Shown one piece after another: positions 17,150-26,424 of a DNA stretch of 64,000 bases (position 1 is its first letter; each line of letters starts with the position of its first letter). This DNA is from Sphingomonadaceae bacterium (GTDB taxonomy: Bacteria; Pseudomonadota; Alphaproteobacteria; Sphingomonadales; Sphingomonadaceae). The notes under the pieces were generated by a model. The model did not search any database, was not told the DNA's origin, and saw only the letters and a list, made by a program, of their open reading frames with translations. A program made the translations under genes and the position numbers. The stretch is from positions 1 through 64,000 of the forward strand of contig JASBUR010000022.1 in NCBI GenBank assembly GCA_030147805.1, read 5' to 3'.

Positions 17150-18889
17150 ATGACCTACACCGCCCCCGTTGCCGAGCAGGCCTTCGTCCTCGATACCATC
17201 GCCGACCTGGCGGGTCTCAACCGGCTGCCGGCGTTCGCGGCGGCGACGCCCGATCTGGTGCAGCCGATCCTCGAGGAGGCGGCGAAGCTCAGCGGCAACG
17301 TCTTCGCGCCGCTCAATCGCAAGGGCGACACCGAGGGCGCGCGCTGGAACGACGGCGCGGTGACGCTGCCCGCAGGCTTTGCCGAGGCCTATCGCCAATA
17401 TGTCGAGGGCGGCTGGGGCTCGCTCGGCGCCGATCCGGCGCACGGCGGGCAGGGCATGCCCTTCGTGCTGGCGAGCGCGGTGCAGGAGCAGCTGACCTCG
17501 GCCAACATGGCGTTCAGCCTGTGCATGATGCTGAGCCAGGGGGCGATCGAGGCGCTCGCAGTGCACGGCTCGCCCGAGCAGCAGGCGGCCTACCTGACCA
17601 AGCTGGTCAGCGGCGAGTGGACGGGGACGATGAACCTGACCGAGCCGCAGGCCGGCTCGGACGTCGGCGCGCTACGCAGCCGCGCCGAACCGCATGCCGA
17701 CGGCAGCTACCGCATCAAGGGCAGCAAGATCTTCATCACCTGGGGCGAGCACGACGTCGCCGACAACATCATCCACCTCGTGCTGGCGCGGCTTCCCGAT
17801 GCGCCGCCGGGCACCAAGGGCATCTCGCTGTTCATCGTGCCGAAGTTCCTCGCCGACGGCCGCCGCAACGACCTGCGCTGCGTGTCGATCGAGCACAAGC
17901 TCGGCATCCACGCCTCGCCGACCTGCACGATGAGCTTCGGCGACAACGATGGCTGCGTCGGCTATCTCGTCGGCGCCGAAAATGCCGGCATGCGCGCGAT
18001 GTTCACGATGATGAACCATGCGCGCATCAACGTCGGGCTGCAGGGCGTCGCCATCGCCGAGCGCGCCTATCAGGGCGCGCTCGGCTTCGCGAAGGAGCGC
18101 GTCCAGGGCAAGCGCATCATCGAGCATCCCGACGTCCGCCGCATGCTGCTGACGATGAAGGCGACGACCGAGGCGATCCGCGCGCTGACCTATCTCAACG
18201 CCGCCGCGGTCGACTTCGCGCATGGCGAGACCGATGCCGAGGCGAAGCGCGACTGGCAGGCGCTCGCCGACCTGCTGACCCCGGTCACCAAGGCCTATGC
18301 CACCGACATGGGGGTCGAGCTGTCGAGCCTTGCGGTGCAGGTGTTCGGCGGCATGGGCTTCATCGAGGAAACCGGCGCGGCGCAGCATCTGCGCGACGCG
18401 CGCATCGCGCCGATCTACGAAGGCACCAACGGCATCCAGGCGCTCGATCTGGTCAACCGCAAGCTGCCGCAGGGCCGCTGGAAGGACCTCTTCGCCGAGA
18501 TGCGCGCCACGCTCCGCGCGCTGCCCGGCGACGGCGACCTCGGCGCCATCGCGCCCTACCTCGACGACGGCCTCGCCGCGCTCGAGAATGCCACCGTCTG
18601 GATGGTCGGCAACCATGGCGACGGCTTCGCCGACGCCGCGGCGGGCGCTACGCCCTATCTGCGCATGTTCGGAATCGTCGCCGGCGGCTGGCTGCTGGCG
18701 AAGCAGGCGATCGTCGCCGCCGAACGGCTGGCGGCCGGCGAGGGCGACCCGGCCTTCCTCAAGGCGAAGATCGTCACGGCGCGCTTCTTCGCCGAGCAGA
18801 TCGTGCCGCAGGCGACCGCGCTGCTCGGTCCGGTGACGCGCGGCGGATCGCTGCTGTTCGCGCTCGACGAGGCGCAGTTCGCGGCGTGA
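17150..18889 (+). CDS. Acyl-CoA dehydrogenase, long form with extra terminal domains
   Basis: A 579-residue acyl-CoA dehydrogenase of the DmdC-like long class. It has a short N-terminal domain (about 1-75), the catalytic core with NLTEPQAGSDVGALRSRAEP and IKGSKIFITWGEHDVADNI, the helical core with VFGGMGFIEETGAAQHLRDA and RIAPIYEGTNGIQALDL carrying the catalytic Glu, and a C-terminal helical cap. The start at 17150 follows AGGGACAGAG; an upstream in-frame ATG would run into the divergent tsaC. Substrate is unknown. Its stop overlaps the start of the next gene. Confidence 0.9.
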   Translation: MTYTAPVAEQAFVLDTIADLAGLNRLPAFAAATPDLVQPILEEAAKLSGNVFAPLNRKGDTEGARWNDGAVTLPAGFAEAYRQYVEGGWGSLGADPAHGGQGMPFVLASAVQEQLTSANMAFSLCMMLSQGAIEALAVHGSPEQQAAYLTKLVSGEWTGTMNLTEPQAGSDVGALRSRAEPHADGSYRIKGSKIFITWGEHDVADNIIHLVLARLPDAPPGTKGISLFIVPKFLADGRRNDLRCVSIEHKLGIHASPTCTMSFGDNDGCVGYLVGAENAGMRAMFTMMNHARINVGLQGVAIAERAYQGALGFAKERVQGKRIIEHPDVRRMLLTMKATTEAIRALTYLNAAAVDFAHGETDAEAKRDWQALADLLTPVTKAYATDMGVELSSLAVQVFGGMGFIEETGAAQHLRDARIAPIYEGTNGIQALDLVNRKLPQGRWKDLFAEMRATLRALPGDGDLGAIAPYLDDGLAALENATVWMVGNHGDGFADAAAGATPYLRMFGIVAGGWLLAKQAIVAAERLAAGEGDPAFLKAKIVTARFFAEQIVPQATALLGPVTRGGSLLFALDEAQFAA

Positions 18890-19284
18890 CCACCACCAAC
18901 TACGCCGACGCCTTCATCGCCGTGTCGCCCGACAGCAGCGCGACGATCGGCGACACGGCGCCGAAGCCCGGTTCGGTCGCCGCGATCCAGCTCGAGTTGC
19001 TGCAGGCCCGGCCCTACGGCCTGACCAGCGACGACCTGCTGTTCGAGACCCACGCCCGCCGCAACGACCTCGCCGAGACCGACCGTGCCGAGGCCCGCGC
19101 CGCCTTCTTCGCCAAACCGCAGGCCTGCCTGCGCGCCTCGACCCTGGTGAAGAAGCATGGCTGGGGGATTCACCATGACGCCGAGAGCCGAATTGCGGCG
19201 GTGGCGGTCGAAAGCGCGGAATACGCAACGCTGAAGGCGCGCGCGGATCTGAAGCAGACCGTCGGAATGCGCAGCAAGCGCTGA
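18886..19284 (+). CDS. DUF6157 family protein
   Basis: Small cytoplasmic protein of 132 residues matching DUF6157: TNYADAFIAVSPDSSAT, AAIQLELLQARPYGLTSDDL, FFAKPQACLRASTLVKKHGW and GIHHDAESRIA. The GTG start at 18886 overlaps the TGA of the acyl-CoA dehydrogenase (GTGA), a coupling used repeatedly in this genome. No function is known for the family. The DNA just after its stop is a palindromic repeat. Confidence 0.82.
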   Translation: MTTTNYADAFIAVSPDSSATIGDTAPKPGSVAAIQLELLQARPYGLTSDDLLFETHARRNDLAETDRAEARAAFFAKPQACLRASTLVKKHGWGIHHDAESRIAAVAVESAEYATLKARADLKQTVGMRSKR

Positions 19285-19296
19285 CCTTCACGTAGG

Positions 19297-19376
19297 CCGT
19301 CATCCTGACGAAAGTCAGGATCTCCACGATCGAGGGCGCAAGTCTCCCGAGATCCTGACTTACCTCAGGATGACGG
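19297..19376. repeat. Palindromic intergenic repeat (REP-like)
   Basis: Two arms of about 28 bases (19297-19324 and 19349-19376), beginning CCGTCATCCTGAC and ending GTCAGGATGACGG in sense, pair with about three mismatches around a 24-base loop. The right arm runs into the 3' end of cysQ, where it supplies the last codons and the stop. It looks like a mobile REP/MITE-like unit common between genes of sphingomonads; the type is inferred. Confidence 0.75.
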
Positions 19377-20180
19377 GCTTGACCGAGGCTGAATATCCAT
19401 CAGCGGCGGCAGCTTTTCGACCGCCGAAGGATCCCCCACCGCCAGGAACGGCCCGTTCAGAAACTCCGGCTTCCCATAGCCGAAGACGCGCCCGTCGGGA
19501 TGCCGCACGATCCCGCCCGCCGCGCGCAGCACCGCGTCGCCCGCCGCCGTGTCCCATTCGCTGGTCGGGCCGAAGCGCGGATAGACGTCGGCCGAGCCTT
19601 CGGCGAGCAGGCAGAATTTGAGCGACGAGCCGCTGGGCTGCGTCTGTGCATTGGGGATCGCCGCGCAATAGGCGCGCGTGGCGTCGTCGAGGTGCGAGCG
19701 GCTGGTGACGACGACCGGCGCCGCGCCCATCGCGCGCGTCGCGATCGGCTCGCGGGGACCGCTTACCACCTGCCGGTAGGCGCCGACGCCGAGGGCGCCG
19801 GCCCACAGCGTGCCGCTCCGCGGCGCGAGCACCAGCCCCAGCACCGGCACGCCGCCGTCGATGAGCGCGACGTTGACCGAATAGTCGGGGCCGCCGGCGA
19901 TGAAGTCCTTGGTGCCGTCGACCGGATCGATCAGCCAGAAGCGCGCGCACGGGTCGGGCCGGATGCCCGCGGCGCAGGCTTCCTCGCCGACGATCAGCGC
20001 GCCCGGATCGGCGGCGGCGATCGCCGCGGTCAGCAGGACCTCCGCCTGCTCGTCGGCTTCGGTGACCGGCGAGGCGTCGGCCTTGTCGCGCGACACGATG
20101 CCGGCGAGGCGGATTCGCTCGACGAGCTCTCCGGCTTCGCGGACCGCCGGGGCGAGCGCGTCGATCAATCGGCTATGCAT
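19365..20180 (-). CDS. cysQ: 3'(2'),5'-bisphosphate nucleotidase CysQ
   Basis: Magnesium-dependent phosphatase that removes PAP formed during sulfate assimilation. Inositol-monophosphatase superfamily motifs are ASPVTEADEQAE, GEEACA (metal Glu), DPVDGTKDFIAGG (about residues 87-99) and SEWDTAAGDAVLRAAGG. The KDF after DGT is typical of CysQ rather than inositol phosphatase. Length is 271. The last codons (about RSSPSS) and the stop are encoded by the palindromic repeat, so the C-terminus has been altered by its insertion. No other cys genes adjoin. Confidence 0.9.
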   Translation of the reverse strand: MHSRLIDALAPAVREAGELVERIRLAGIVSRDKADASPVTEADEQAEVLLTAAIAAADPGALIVGEEACAAGIRPDPCARFWLIDPVDGTKDFIAGGPDYSVNVALIDGGVPVLGLVLAPRSGTLWAGALGVGAYRQVVSGPREPIATRAMGAAPVVVTSRSHLDDATRAYCAAIPNAQTQPSGSSLKFCLLAEGSADVYPRFGPTSEWDTAAGDAVLRAAGGIVRHPDGRVFGYGKPEFLNGPFLAVGDPSAVEKLPPLMDIQPRSSPSS

Positions 20181-20221
20181 GCGGGCTTCCTAGGCGCTGG
20201 CGGCGCCCTCGGGAAGCGGGA

Positions 20222-20569
20222 TCAGGCGAGTTCGCGCGCGAACAGGTCGCTGGCGGTCAGCCCGAGCCGGTCGATATGGCGGCGAATCCGCGGCCAATCC
20301 TCGGCGATGAAGGTGGCGCGCTCGTTCTTGAGCAGCTTTTCCTTGGCACCCGCCTCGACGAACAGCCCCAGCCCGCGCCGCGCCGCGATCAGCCCCTGGC
20401 CCTGCAGCTCCTGATAGGCCTTCGACACCGTCAGCGGGTTGACCTCGCGGTCGGCGGCGAGCGCCCGCACCGACGGCAGCGAGTCACCGGGCGCATAGGT
20501 GCCGTCGATGATCCCGCCGACGATGAGGTCGCGAATCTGCAGGTAGATCGGTCGAGCGTCTTGCCACAT
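20222..20569 (-). CDS. Short GntR-family regulator, YtrA type
   Basis: A 115-residue transcription regulator with an N-terminal winged helix (RPIYLQIRDLIVGGIIDGTY, LPSVRALAADREVNPLTVSK, AYQELQGQGLIAARRGLGLF) and only a short helical tail for dimerisation, as in YtrA. Such regulators normally repress an adjacent ABC transporter, but none is present here; neighbours are cysQ and a nitroreductase. The target is therefore unknown, possibly itself. Confidence 0.9.
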   Translation of the reverse strand: MWQDARPIYLQIRDLIVGGIIDGTYAPGDSLPSVRALAADREVNPLTVSKAYQELQGQGLIAARRGLGLFVEAGAKEKLLKNERATFIAEDWPRIRRHIDRLGLTASDLFARELA

Positions 20570-20655
20570 GACTGTAGTATGGACCTATCACGGCAGCACG
20601 GTCAAGCGAGCGGCGGCCGCGTACCGCAGCCCCGGCTCGCTTTGCCGCAGCCGGC

Positions 20656-21240
20656 TCAGCCGTTCCAGACGCGCACGACGTCGTCGAGCGCCGGGCGCGG
20701 CCGCTCGTCGAGCTCCTTCGTCGGCGTGCCGATGAACAAGAAGCCCGCGACGATCTCGCCCGGCTCGCCCAGCGCATCGCGCACCGCGGCGGAATAATTG
20801 GCCCACCCGGTCAGCCAGTTGGCGACGAAGCCCTGCGCATGCGCGGCAAGCAGCAGGTTGAGGCAGGCGGCACCGACGCTCAGCTGCTGTTCCCACAGCG
20901 GGATGTGGCTGGACGGATGCGGGTGGCTCATCACCGCGACGAGCGTCGGGGCTTGCGTGGCGAAATCGCGCATCGCCTTCAGCTCGAGCTTACCCGCCGC
21001 CGGCTTCTCCGCGCGATAGGCACCCTCGAGGAGCTCGGCGAAGCGCTCGCGCGCGGCGTCGGCGATCACCACGAAGCGCCAGGGCGCCAGCTTGCCATGA
21101 TCGGGGACCCGGCTGGCGACGCGCAGGATCTGCGTCAGCTGGTCGGCATCGGGACCGGGGGCGATCATGTCGCGCGCCTTGCCCGAGCGACGGGTGAGCA
21201 GCAGGTCGAGCGGCGTGGAGCGGTCGTTGAACATCGTCAT
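20656..21240 (-). CDS. Nitroreductase family protein (YdjA-like)
   Basis: FMN-dependent NAD(P)H oxidoreductase. The FMN phosphate-binding start is LLTRRSGKARDMIAPGPD, then LRVASRVPDHGKLAPWRFVV, typical of the minimal YdjA-like group, with the second FMN contact in AAHAQGFVANWLTGW and GFLFIGTPTKE. Length is 194 residues from the ATG at 21240; longer in-frame upstream sequence has no family similarity. Physiological substrate is unknown. Confidence 0.87.
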   Translation of the reverse strand: MTMFNDRSTPLDLLLTRRSGKARDMIAPGPDADQLTQILRVASRVPDHGKLAPWRFVVIADAARERFAELLEGAYRAEKPAAGKLELKAMRDFATQAPTLVAVMSHPHPSSHIPLWEQQLSVGAACLNLLLAAHAQGFVANWLTGWANYSAAVRDALGEPGEIVAGFLFIGTPTKELDERPRPALDDVVRVWNG

Positions 21241-21397
21241 GCGCTGCGGGTAGCCGATCCGCGCCCGCGCGTCACCCCGCTCCTGCGCCAAACGCCCGCA
21301 CCGCCGGGGCTGTACGCTCCGGTACGCCGCCGCTATCGTGCGCGCCATCATGGGCCGGCTCGAACCGGCTCTCCGGGAGATTAGGGGAGTTTTTCCT

Positions 21398-22951
21398 ATG
21401 GTTCAGCCCAACGCTGCGGCACCGGCGGCGCTGCCGCCGGCCGACGACGGTGGCACCTTCTTCGGACATCCCAAGGGCCTGTTCGTTCTGTTCTTCGCCG
21501 AGATGTGGGAGCGTTTTTCCTACTATGGCATGCGCGCGCTGCTGATCTTCTACCTGACGCAGCACTGGCTGTTCTCCGACGAAGCCTCCTCGATCATCTA
21601 CGGCGCCTACACCGCGCTGGTGTACATCACCCCGGTGATCGGCGGCTATCTTGCCGACCGCTATCTCGGACAGCGCAAGGCGGTGACCTTCGGCGCCGTC
21701 CTGCTGACCTTCGGTCATTTCCTGATGGCCTTCGAAGGCGACGGCGGGCAGGGCTCGGCCTATCTCAACATCTTCTGGCTGGCGCTGTCGTTCATCATCG
21801 TCGGCTCGGGCTTCCTCAAGGCCAACATCTCGGTGATCGTCGGGCAGCTCTATCCGCGCGCCGACGTACGCCGCGACGGCGCCTATACGATCTTCTACAT
21901 GGGCATCAACGTCGGCGCCTTCATCGGTACGATCATCGCCGGCTATCTCGGCCAGACCTATGGCTGGGCCTATGGTTTCGGGTCGGCGGGCCTCGGCATG
22001 CTGCTCGGCCTCATCGTCTTCGTCTGGGGCAAGCCGCTGCTGATGGGACGCGGTGAATCGCGCGATCCGCAACGGCTGCAGTCGAAGGTCGGCGGTATCA
22101 GCTTCGAATGGCTGCTCTATGCGATCGGCGTTGCCGCCGTCGCCATCGTCTGGGTGCTCATCCAGTATCAGGAGCTCGTCGGCAGCCTGCTCGGCATCGC
22201 CGGCGCGTTGCTGGTGCTCTACGTGCTCTATACCGCGGTGGCCAAGCTGCCGTCGGAGGATCGCGACCGCATCTTCGCCGCGATGTTCCTGATCCTCGGA
22301 TCGATCCTGTTCTGGGCGCTGTTCGAGCAGGCGGGCTCGTCGCTCAACCTGTTCGCCGACCGCCATGTTGATCGCGAGGTGCTCGGCACCGTGGTTCCGG
22401 CCTCGGTGTTCCAGTCGGTCAACCCGGCCTACATCATCCTGTTCGCGCCGGTGTTCGCCTGGTTGTGGACGGCGCTCGGCCGTCGCGGCCTCGAGCCGTC
22501 GGCCCCGGCGAAGTTCGGGCTGGCGCTCATCCAGCTCGGCGCGGGCTTCCTGGTGCTGGTATTCGGCGCCACGGCGGTCGGCGTCGAAAACGCCACGCCG
22601 CTGGTGTTCATCTTCCTCATCTACCTGCTCCACACCACCGGCGAGCTCTGCCTGTCGCCGGTCGGCCTGTCGGCGATGAACCGGCTGGCGCCGGGGCACA
22701 TGGCCAGCCTGATCATGGGCACCTGGTTCTTCGCCTCGGCGACCGGCAATTTCGCCGCCGGCCTGATCGCGGCGGCGACCGGTGCCGAGAGCGCCGGCGG
22801 CGAGGGCGCCGCCAAGACGGTGGTGCTCGACGTCTACTCGACCGTCGGCTGGGTCGCGGTGGGCGTCGGGGTCGCCGTCATCATCATCGCGCCGCTGTTC
22901 AAGCGGCTGATGCATCTCGACACGTTGCGCGACGAGGTCGTCGCCAACTGA
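21398..22951 (+). CDS. Proton-dependent oligopeptide transporter (POT/PTR2 family)
   Basis: Inner-membrane di/tripeptide:proton symporter of the MFS. The diagnostic ExxERF-x-YYG motif is present in FFAEMWERFSYYGMRALLIF (about residues 34-53). Family block GGYLADRYLGQRKAV and FYMGINVGAFIGTIIAGYLG follow, and about 14 hydrophobic segments can be counted over 517 residues. The start at 21398 follows GGGGAG. A 16-bp hairpin lies directly downstream. The next genes are secreted amidohydrolases, so a peptide-scavenging context is plausible. Confidence 0.92.
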   Translation: MVQPNAAAPAALPPADDGGTFFGHPKGLFVLFFAEMWERFSYYGMRALLIFYLTQHWLFSDEASSIIYGAYTALVYITPVIGGYLADRYLGQRKAVTFGAVLLTFGHFLMAFEGDGGQGSAYLNIFWLALSFIIVGSGFLKANISVIVGQLYPRADVRRDGAYTIFYMGINVGAFIGTIIAGYLGQTYGWAYGFGSAGLGMLLGLIVFVWGKPLLMGRGESRDPQRLQSKVGGISFEWLLYAIGVAAVAIVWVLIQYQELVGSLLGIAGALLVLYVLYTAVAKLPSEDRDRIFAAMFLILGSILFWALFEQAGSSLNLFADRHVDREVLGTVVPASVFQSVNPAYIILFAPVFAWLWTALGRRGLEPSAPAKFGLALIQLGAGFLVLVFGATAVGVENATPLVFIFLIYLLHTTGELCLSPVGLSAMNRLAPGHMASLIMGTWFFASATGNFAAGLIAAATGAESAGGEGAAKTVVLDVYSTVGWVAVGVGVAVIIIAPLFKRLMHLDTLRDEVVAN

Positions 22952-22957
22952 TCCGCA

Positions 22958-22994
22958 CGGCGGCTGCCGCCCGGCCATCGGGCGGCAGCCGCCG
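22958..22994 (+). terminator. Perfect 16-bp hairpin after the POT gene
   Basis: Arms 22958-22973 and 22979-22994 pair perfectly around GCCAT, starting 7 bases after the stop. There is no U-run, so it may be a weak terminator or an mRNA 3'-end stabiliser before the amidohydrolase genes. Confidence 0.5.
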
Positions 22995-23015
22995 GCTTCA
23001 GACGAATGGGGAAAC

Positions 23016-24449
23016 ATGCGCACCAAGCTCAGCCTCGCCGCCCTGCTGCTCACGGCGGCATGCACGACGGGCCAGACCAACGCGGCCCGATCGGCGTCGG
23101 ACAAGCCGGCGAAGTCCGCCGACGTCGTCCGCATCAACGAGGATCCGTTCCCGTCGACCTACAAGCCCTATGGCGCGGTCGCGACGGTGATCCAGAACGT
23201 CAACATCTATGACGGCCGCGGCGGCAAGATCGTCGGCGGCATGGTGGCGCTCGCCGACGGCAAGGTCGTCGGCATCGGGCAGAGCGTCGAGGTTCCCGCC
23301 GGCGCCACCGTCGTCGACGGCCAGGGCAAGTGGGTGACCCCGGGGATCATCGACATCCACAGCCACCTCGGCGACTATCCGAGCCCCGGCGTCCAGGCAC
23401 ATTCGGACGGCAACGAGGTCACCGGCCCGGTTCGACCCGAGGTGTGGGCCGAACATTCGATCTGGCCGCAGGATCCGGGCTTCAGCCGGGCGCTGACCAA
23501 CGGCGGCGTCACCGCGCTGCACGTGCTGCCGGGCTCGGCGAACCTGTTCGGCGGCCGCGGCGTCACCTTGAAGAACGTCTACGGCCGCACGCAGCAGGAC
23601 ATGAAGTTCCCGGGCGCGCCCTACACGCTCAAGATGGCGTGCGGCGAGAACCCCAAGCGCGTCTACGGCAACCGCAACCAGATGCCCGGCAGCCGGATGG
23701 CGAACATCGCGCTCGACCGGCAGACCTGGGCGAAGGCGCAGGAATATCGCCGCAAGTGGGCGGACTATAACCGCAAGGTCGACGACGGCTCCGCCAAGGC
23801 CAGCGACGCGCCGTCGCGCGACCTGGCGATGGACACGCTCGCCGGCGTGCTCGACGGCAAGATCCTCGTGCAGAACCACTGCTACCGCGCCGACGAGATG
23901 GCCAACGTCATCGATATGTCGAAGGAGTTCGGCTACAAGGTCACGACCTTCCACCACGCGGTCGAAAGCTACAAGATCGCCGACATCCTGGCGCGCGAGG
24001 GCATCTGCTCGGCGATGTGGGCCGACTGGTACGGCTTCAAGATGGAGTCGAACGACGGCATCCGCGAGAACATCCCCTTCGTCCACGCCGCTGGCGCCTG
24101 CGCGATCGTCCATTCGGACGACGCCAACGGAATCCAGCGGCTCAACCAGGAAGCCGCCAAGGCGATGGGCGACGGCCGCCGCGTCGGCATCGACATCGCG
24201 CCCGAGGTGGCCTGGACCTGGCTCAGCTACAATCCGGCCAAGGCACTCGGCATCGGCGACCGGACCGGCAGCCTCGAAGCGGGCAAGATGGCCGACGTCG
24301 TGCTGTGGAACGGCGATCCGTTCAGCGTCTACACGCGGCCCGAGAAGGTCTGGATCGACGGCGCGCTGATGTTCGATTCGTCGAACCCGCGCCTCCGCCC
24401 CGTCAGCGATTTCGAGCTCGGCCAGCCGGGCGAGGGAGATGTGAAGTGA
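23016..24449 (+). CDS. Secreted amidohydrolase family lipoprotein
   Basis: Exported metal-dependent hydrolase of the amidohydrolase superfamily. The lipobox LLLTAACTTG gives Cys near residue 19. The metal-binding motif is intact: WVTPGIIDIHSHLGDYPSPG (H-x-H on strand 1). Further His-containing strands are LVQNHCYRADEM, VTTFHHAVESYK and the Asp strand AIVHSDDANGIQ. The C-terminal composite beta domain ends LEAGKMADVVLWNGDPFSVY. Length is 477. It is co-translated (GTGA) with a second amidohydrolase. Members include imidazolonepropionase-like peptidases; the substrate is unknown. Confidence 0.88.
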   Translation: MRTKLSLAALLLTAACTTGQTNAARSASDKPAKSADVVRINEDPFPSTYKPYGAVATVIQNVNIYDGRGGKIVGGMVALADGKVVGIGQSVEVPAGATVVDGQGKWVTPGIIDIHSHLGDYPSPGVQAHSDGNEVTGPVRPEVWAEHSIWPQDPGFSRALTNGGVTALHVLPGSANLFGGRGVTLKNVYGRTQQDMKFPGAPYTLKMACGENPKRVYGNRNQMPGSRMANIALDRQTWAKAQEYRRKWADYNRKVDDGSAKASDAPSRDLAMDTLAGVLDGKILVQNHCYRADEMANVIDMSKEFGYKVTTFHHAVESYKIADILAREGICSAMWADWYGFKMESNDGIRENIPFVHAAGACAIVHSDDANGIQRLNQEAAKAMGDGRRVGIDIAPEVAWTWLSYNPAKALGIGDRTGSLEAGKMADVVLWNGDPFSVYTRPEKVWIDGALMFDSSNPRLRPVSDFELGQPGEGDVK

Positions 24450-25756
24450 AGCGTCTGAAGACATTGCTCGGCGTCGCGGCGATCGCGCTCGCCGCCCCGC
24501 TCGCGGCGCAGACCGTCGCGATCACCAACGCCAAGGTCGCGACCGGCACCGGCGCCGCGCCGATCGACGGCGGCACCGTCGTGATCAGCAACGGGCGCAT
24601 CGTCTCGGTCGGCCGCACCGGCGCGCCCGCCGGCGCGCAGATCGTTGACGCGCAGGGACGCTGGGTCACCCCCGGCATCATCGGCGGCTTCTCGCGGCTC
24701 GGCCTGCTCGAGGTCGACGCGGTCGGCGAGAGCAACGACAGCTCGGCGGGCGACGACGCGAATCCGTTCAACGCCTCGCTCGACGTGACGCCGGGCCTCA
24801 ACCCGCGCTCGGTCAACATCCCGATCAACCGCATCGAGGGCATCACCCGCGCCGTCGTCGCACCGAACGCCGGCAACAGCATCTTTGCGGGGCAGGGCGC
24901 GATCGTCAGCCTCGGCGATGCCGACGACATCGCGATGCGTCCGCGCGCCTTCCAGTTCGTCGAGCTCGGCGAAGAGGGCGCCGACCTGTCGGGCGGCTCG
25001 CGCAGCGCCGCGCATGCGGTGTTCCGCAACGGCCTGCGCGAGGCGCTGGCCTATGCGCGCAACCCGGCGGGCTACGAGGGCGGCAAGGACCGCGGCGCGA
25101 TCCTGACCGCGCTCGACGCCGCGGCGCTCGTTCCCGTGGTGCAGGGCCGCATGCCGGTGCTGATCCACGTCGAGCGCGCCAGCGACATCCAGCGCGTACT
25201 CGACATCAAGCGCGAGTTCCCGAACCTGAAGCCGATCCTCGTCGGCGTCACCGAGGGCTGGATCGTCGCCGACAAGATCGCCGCCGCCGGCGTCCCGGTC
25301 ATTGCGTCGGCGCTCAACGACCTGCCGGCACGCTTCGAGATGCTCGGCGCCACCCAGTCGAACGTCGGCCGCATGGTCAAGGCGGGGGTCAAGGTCGCGC
25401 TCGGCATGATCGATGACGAGGATGGCCGCCAGATCCGGCTGCTGCCGCAGCATGCGGGCAATCTCGTCGCGCTCGGCCGCGTGCCGGGCGCCAGCGGCGT
25501 CACCCCCGAGCAGGCGCTGATGCTGATGACCAAGGCGCCCGCCGAGATCTTCGGGCTGACCGACACCGGGACGCTCGAGGCCGGCAAGCGCGCCGATGTG
25601 GTGATCTGGGACGGCGATCCGCTCGAGCTGGCGAGCGCACCGGTCGCGGTGATGATCGACGGCCGCCAGGTGTCGATGACCTCGCGGCAGACCAAGCTGC
25701 GCGATCGCTACATGCCAAACCGGCCCGACGACATGCCGGTGCAATATCGGAGGTAG
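24446..25756 (+). CDS. Secreted amidohydrolase-like protein lacking the H-x-H motif
   Basis: The GTG start at 24446 overlaps the TGA of the previous gene. A signal peptide ([20 protein letters not shown], cleaved at AAQ) precedes a fold like that of its neighbour, including [15 protein letters not shown] and the C-terminal [20 protein letters not shown]. Where the neighbour has IDIHSHLG, this protein has [10 protein letters not shown], so the first two metal-binding His are absent. One His remains in [12 protein letters not shown]. At 436 residues the rest of the fold is complete. It may be an inactive partner subunit or an enzyme with a changed metal site. Confidence 0.85.
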   Translation: MKRLKTLLGVAAIALAAPLAAQTVAITNAKVATGTGAAPIDGGTVVISNGRIVSVGRTGAPAGAQIVDAQGRWVTPGIIGGFSRLGLLEVDAVGESNDSSAGDDANPFNASLDVTPGLNPRSVNIPINRIEGITRAVVAPNAGNSIFAGQGAIVSLGDADDIAMRPRAFQFVELGEEGADLSGGSRSAAHAVFRNGLREALAYARNPAGYEGGKDRGAILTALDAAALVPVVQGRMPVLIHVERASDIQRVLDIKREFPNLKPILVGVTEGWIVADKIAAAGVPVIASALNDLPARFEMLGATQSNVGRMVKAGVKVALGMIDDEDGRQIRLLPQHAGNLVALGRVPGASGVTPEQALMLMTKAPAEIFGLTDTGTLEAGKRADVVIWDGDPLELASAPVAVMIDGRQVSMTSRQTKLRDRYMPNRPDDMPVQYRR

Positions 25757-25761
25757 CTGCC

Positions 25762-26424
25762 ATGGTGGGCTTGTCGCTCGCGGTGCTGAGTTTCGTCGGT
25801 AGTCACGAGTTGCTTTCCCACCCGCTGCGCCGGCCGCTGGTCGACCGTCTCGGCGAAAAGGGCTTCATGGGGCTCTATTCGCTGGTGGCGTTCGCGACCT
25901 TCGGCTGGGTCGTCTTCGAATTCCTCCGCGCGCCCGACGACCTGCTGTGGGTGGCGCCCGGCTGGGCCTGGGCCGCCGGCAGCGCGCTGATGTTCGTCGC
26001 CTCGATTCTGTTCGTCGGCAGCATGACCGCGCCGAATCCGGCGCTGACGATGGCGAGCGGCGTGCTCGCGACGCATCCCGAACCGCAGGGCGCGTTACGC
26101 GTGACGCGTCACCCGATGCTCTGGTCGTTCGCGATCTGGGCCATCGTCCATGCCGGCGTATCGGGGCGCACGCCGGCGGTCATCCTCGCTGCCGGCATCG
26201 GCTTTCTCGCGCTGTTCGGCGCGGCGATGCAGGACCGCAAGAAGCGCGCCGCGCTCGGCGAACGCTGGGCCGCCTGGCAGGCGAAGACCAGCTTCGTGCC
26301 GTTCGCGACCGGCCGCGTCTGGCCCGGCTGGATCGCCGTCGTCGGCGGCGCCCTCCTGTTCCTCGTGGCGACCTGGGCGCACCCGCGGCTCGGCGCGCCG
26401 ATCGTCGGACCCTGGAGCTATTGA
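25762..26424 (+). CDS. NnrU family integral membrane protein
   Basis: Inner-membrane protein of 220 residues with about six hydrophobic segments. The NnrU hallmarks are FVGSHELLSHPLRRPLV near the start and VTRHPMLWSFAIWAIVHA in the middle, the latter carrying conserved His. The family is linked to denitrification in rhizobia, but no denitrification genes are seen here. The ribosome site GGAGGT overlaps the previous gene's stop codon region, so it belongs to the same transcript. Confidence 0.85.
   Translation: MVGLSLAVLSFVGSHELLSHPLRRPLVDRLGEKGFMGLYSLVAFATFGWVVFEFLRAPDDLLWVAPGWAWAAGSALMFVASILFVGSMTAPNPALTMASGVLATHPEPQGALRVTRHPMLWSFAIWAIVHAGVSGRTPAVILAAGIGFLALFGAAMQDRKKRAALGERWAAWQAKTSFVPFATGRVWPGWIAVVGGALLFLVATWAHPRLGAPIVGPWSY

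Noticed and set aside
20570..20655. Operator for the GntR regulator just upstream of its start
   Set aside because: The best candidate (GTAGTAT-GGAC-CTATCAC) has only 4 of 7 symmetric positions, too weak to list.
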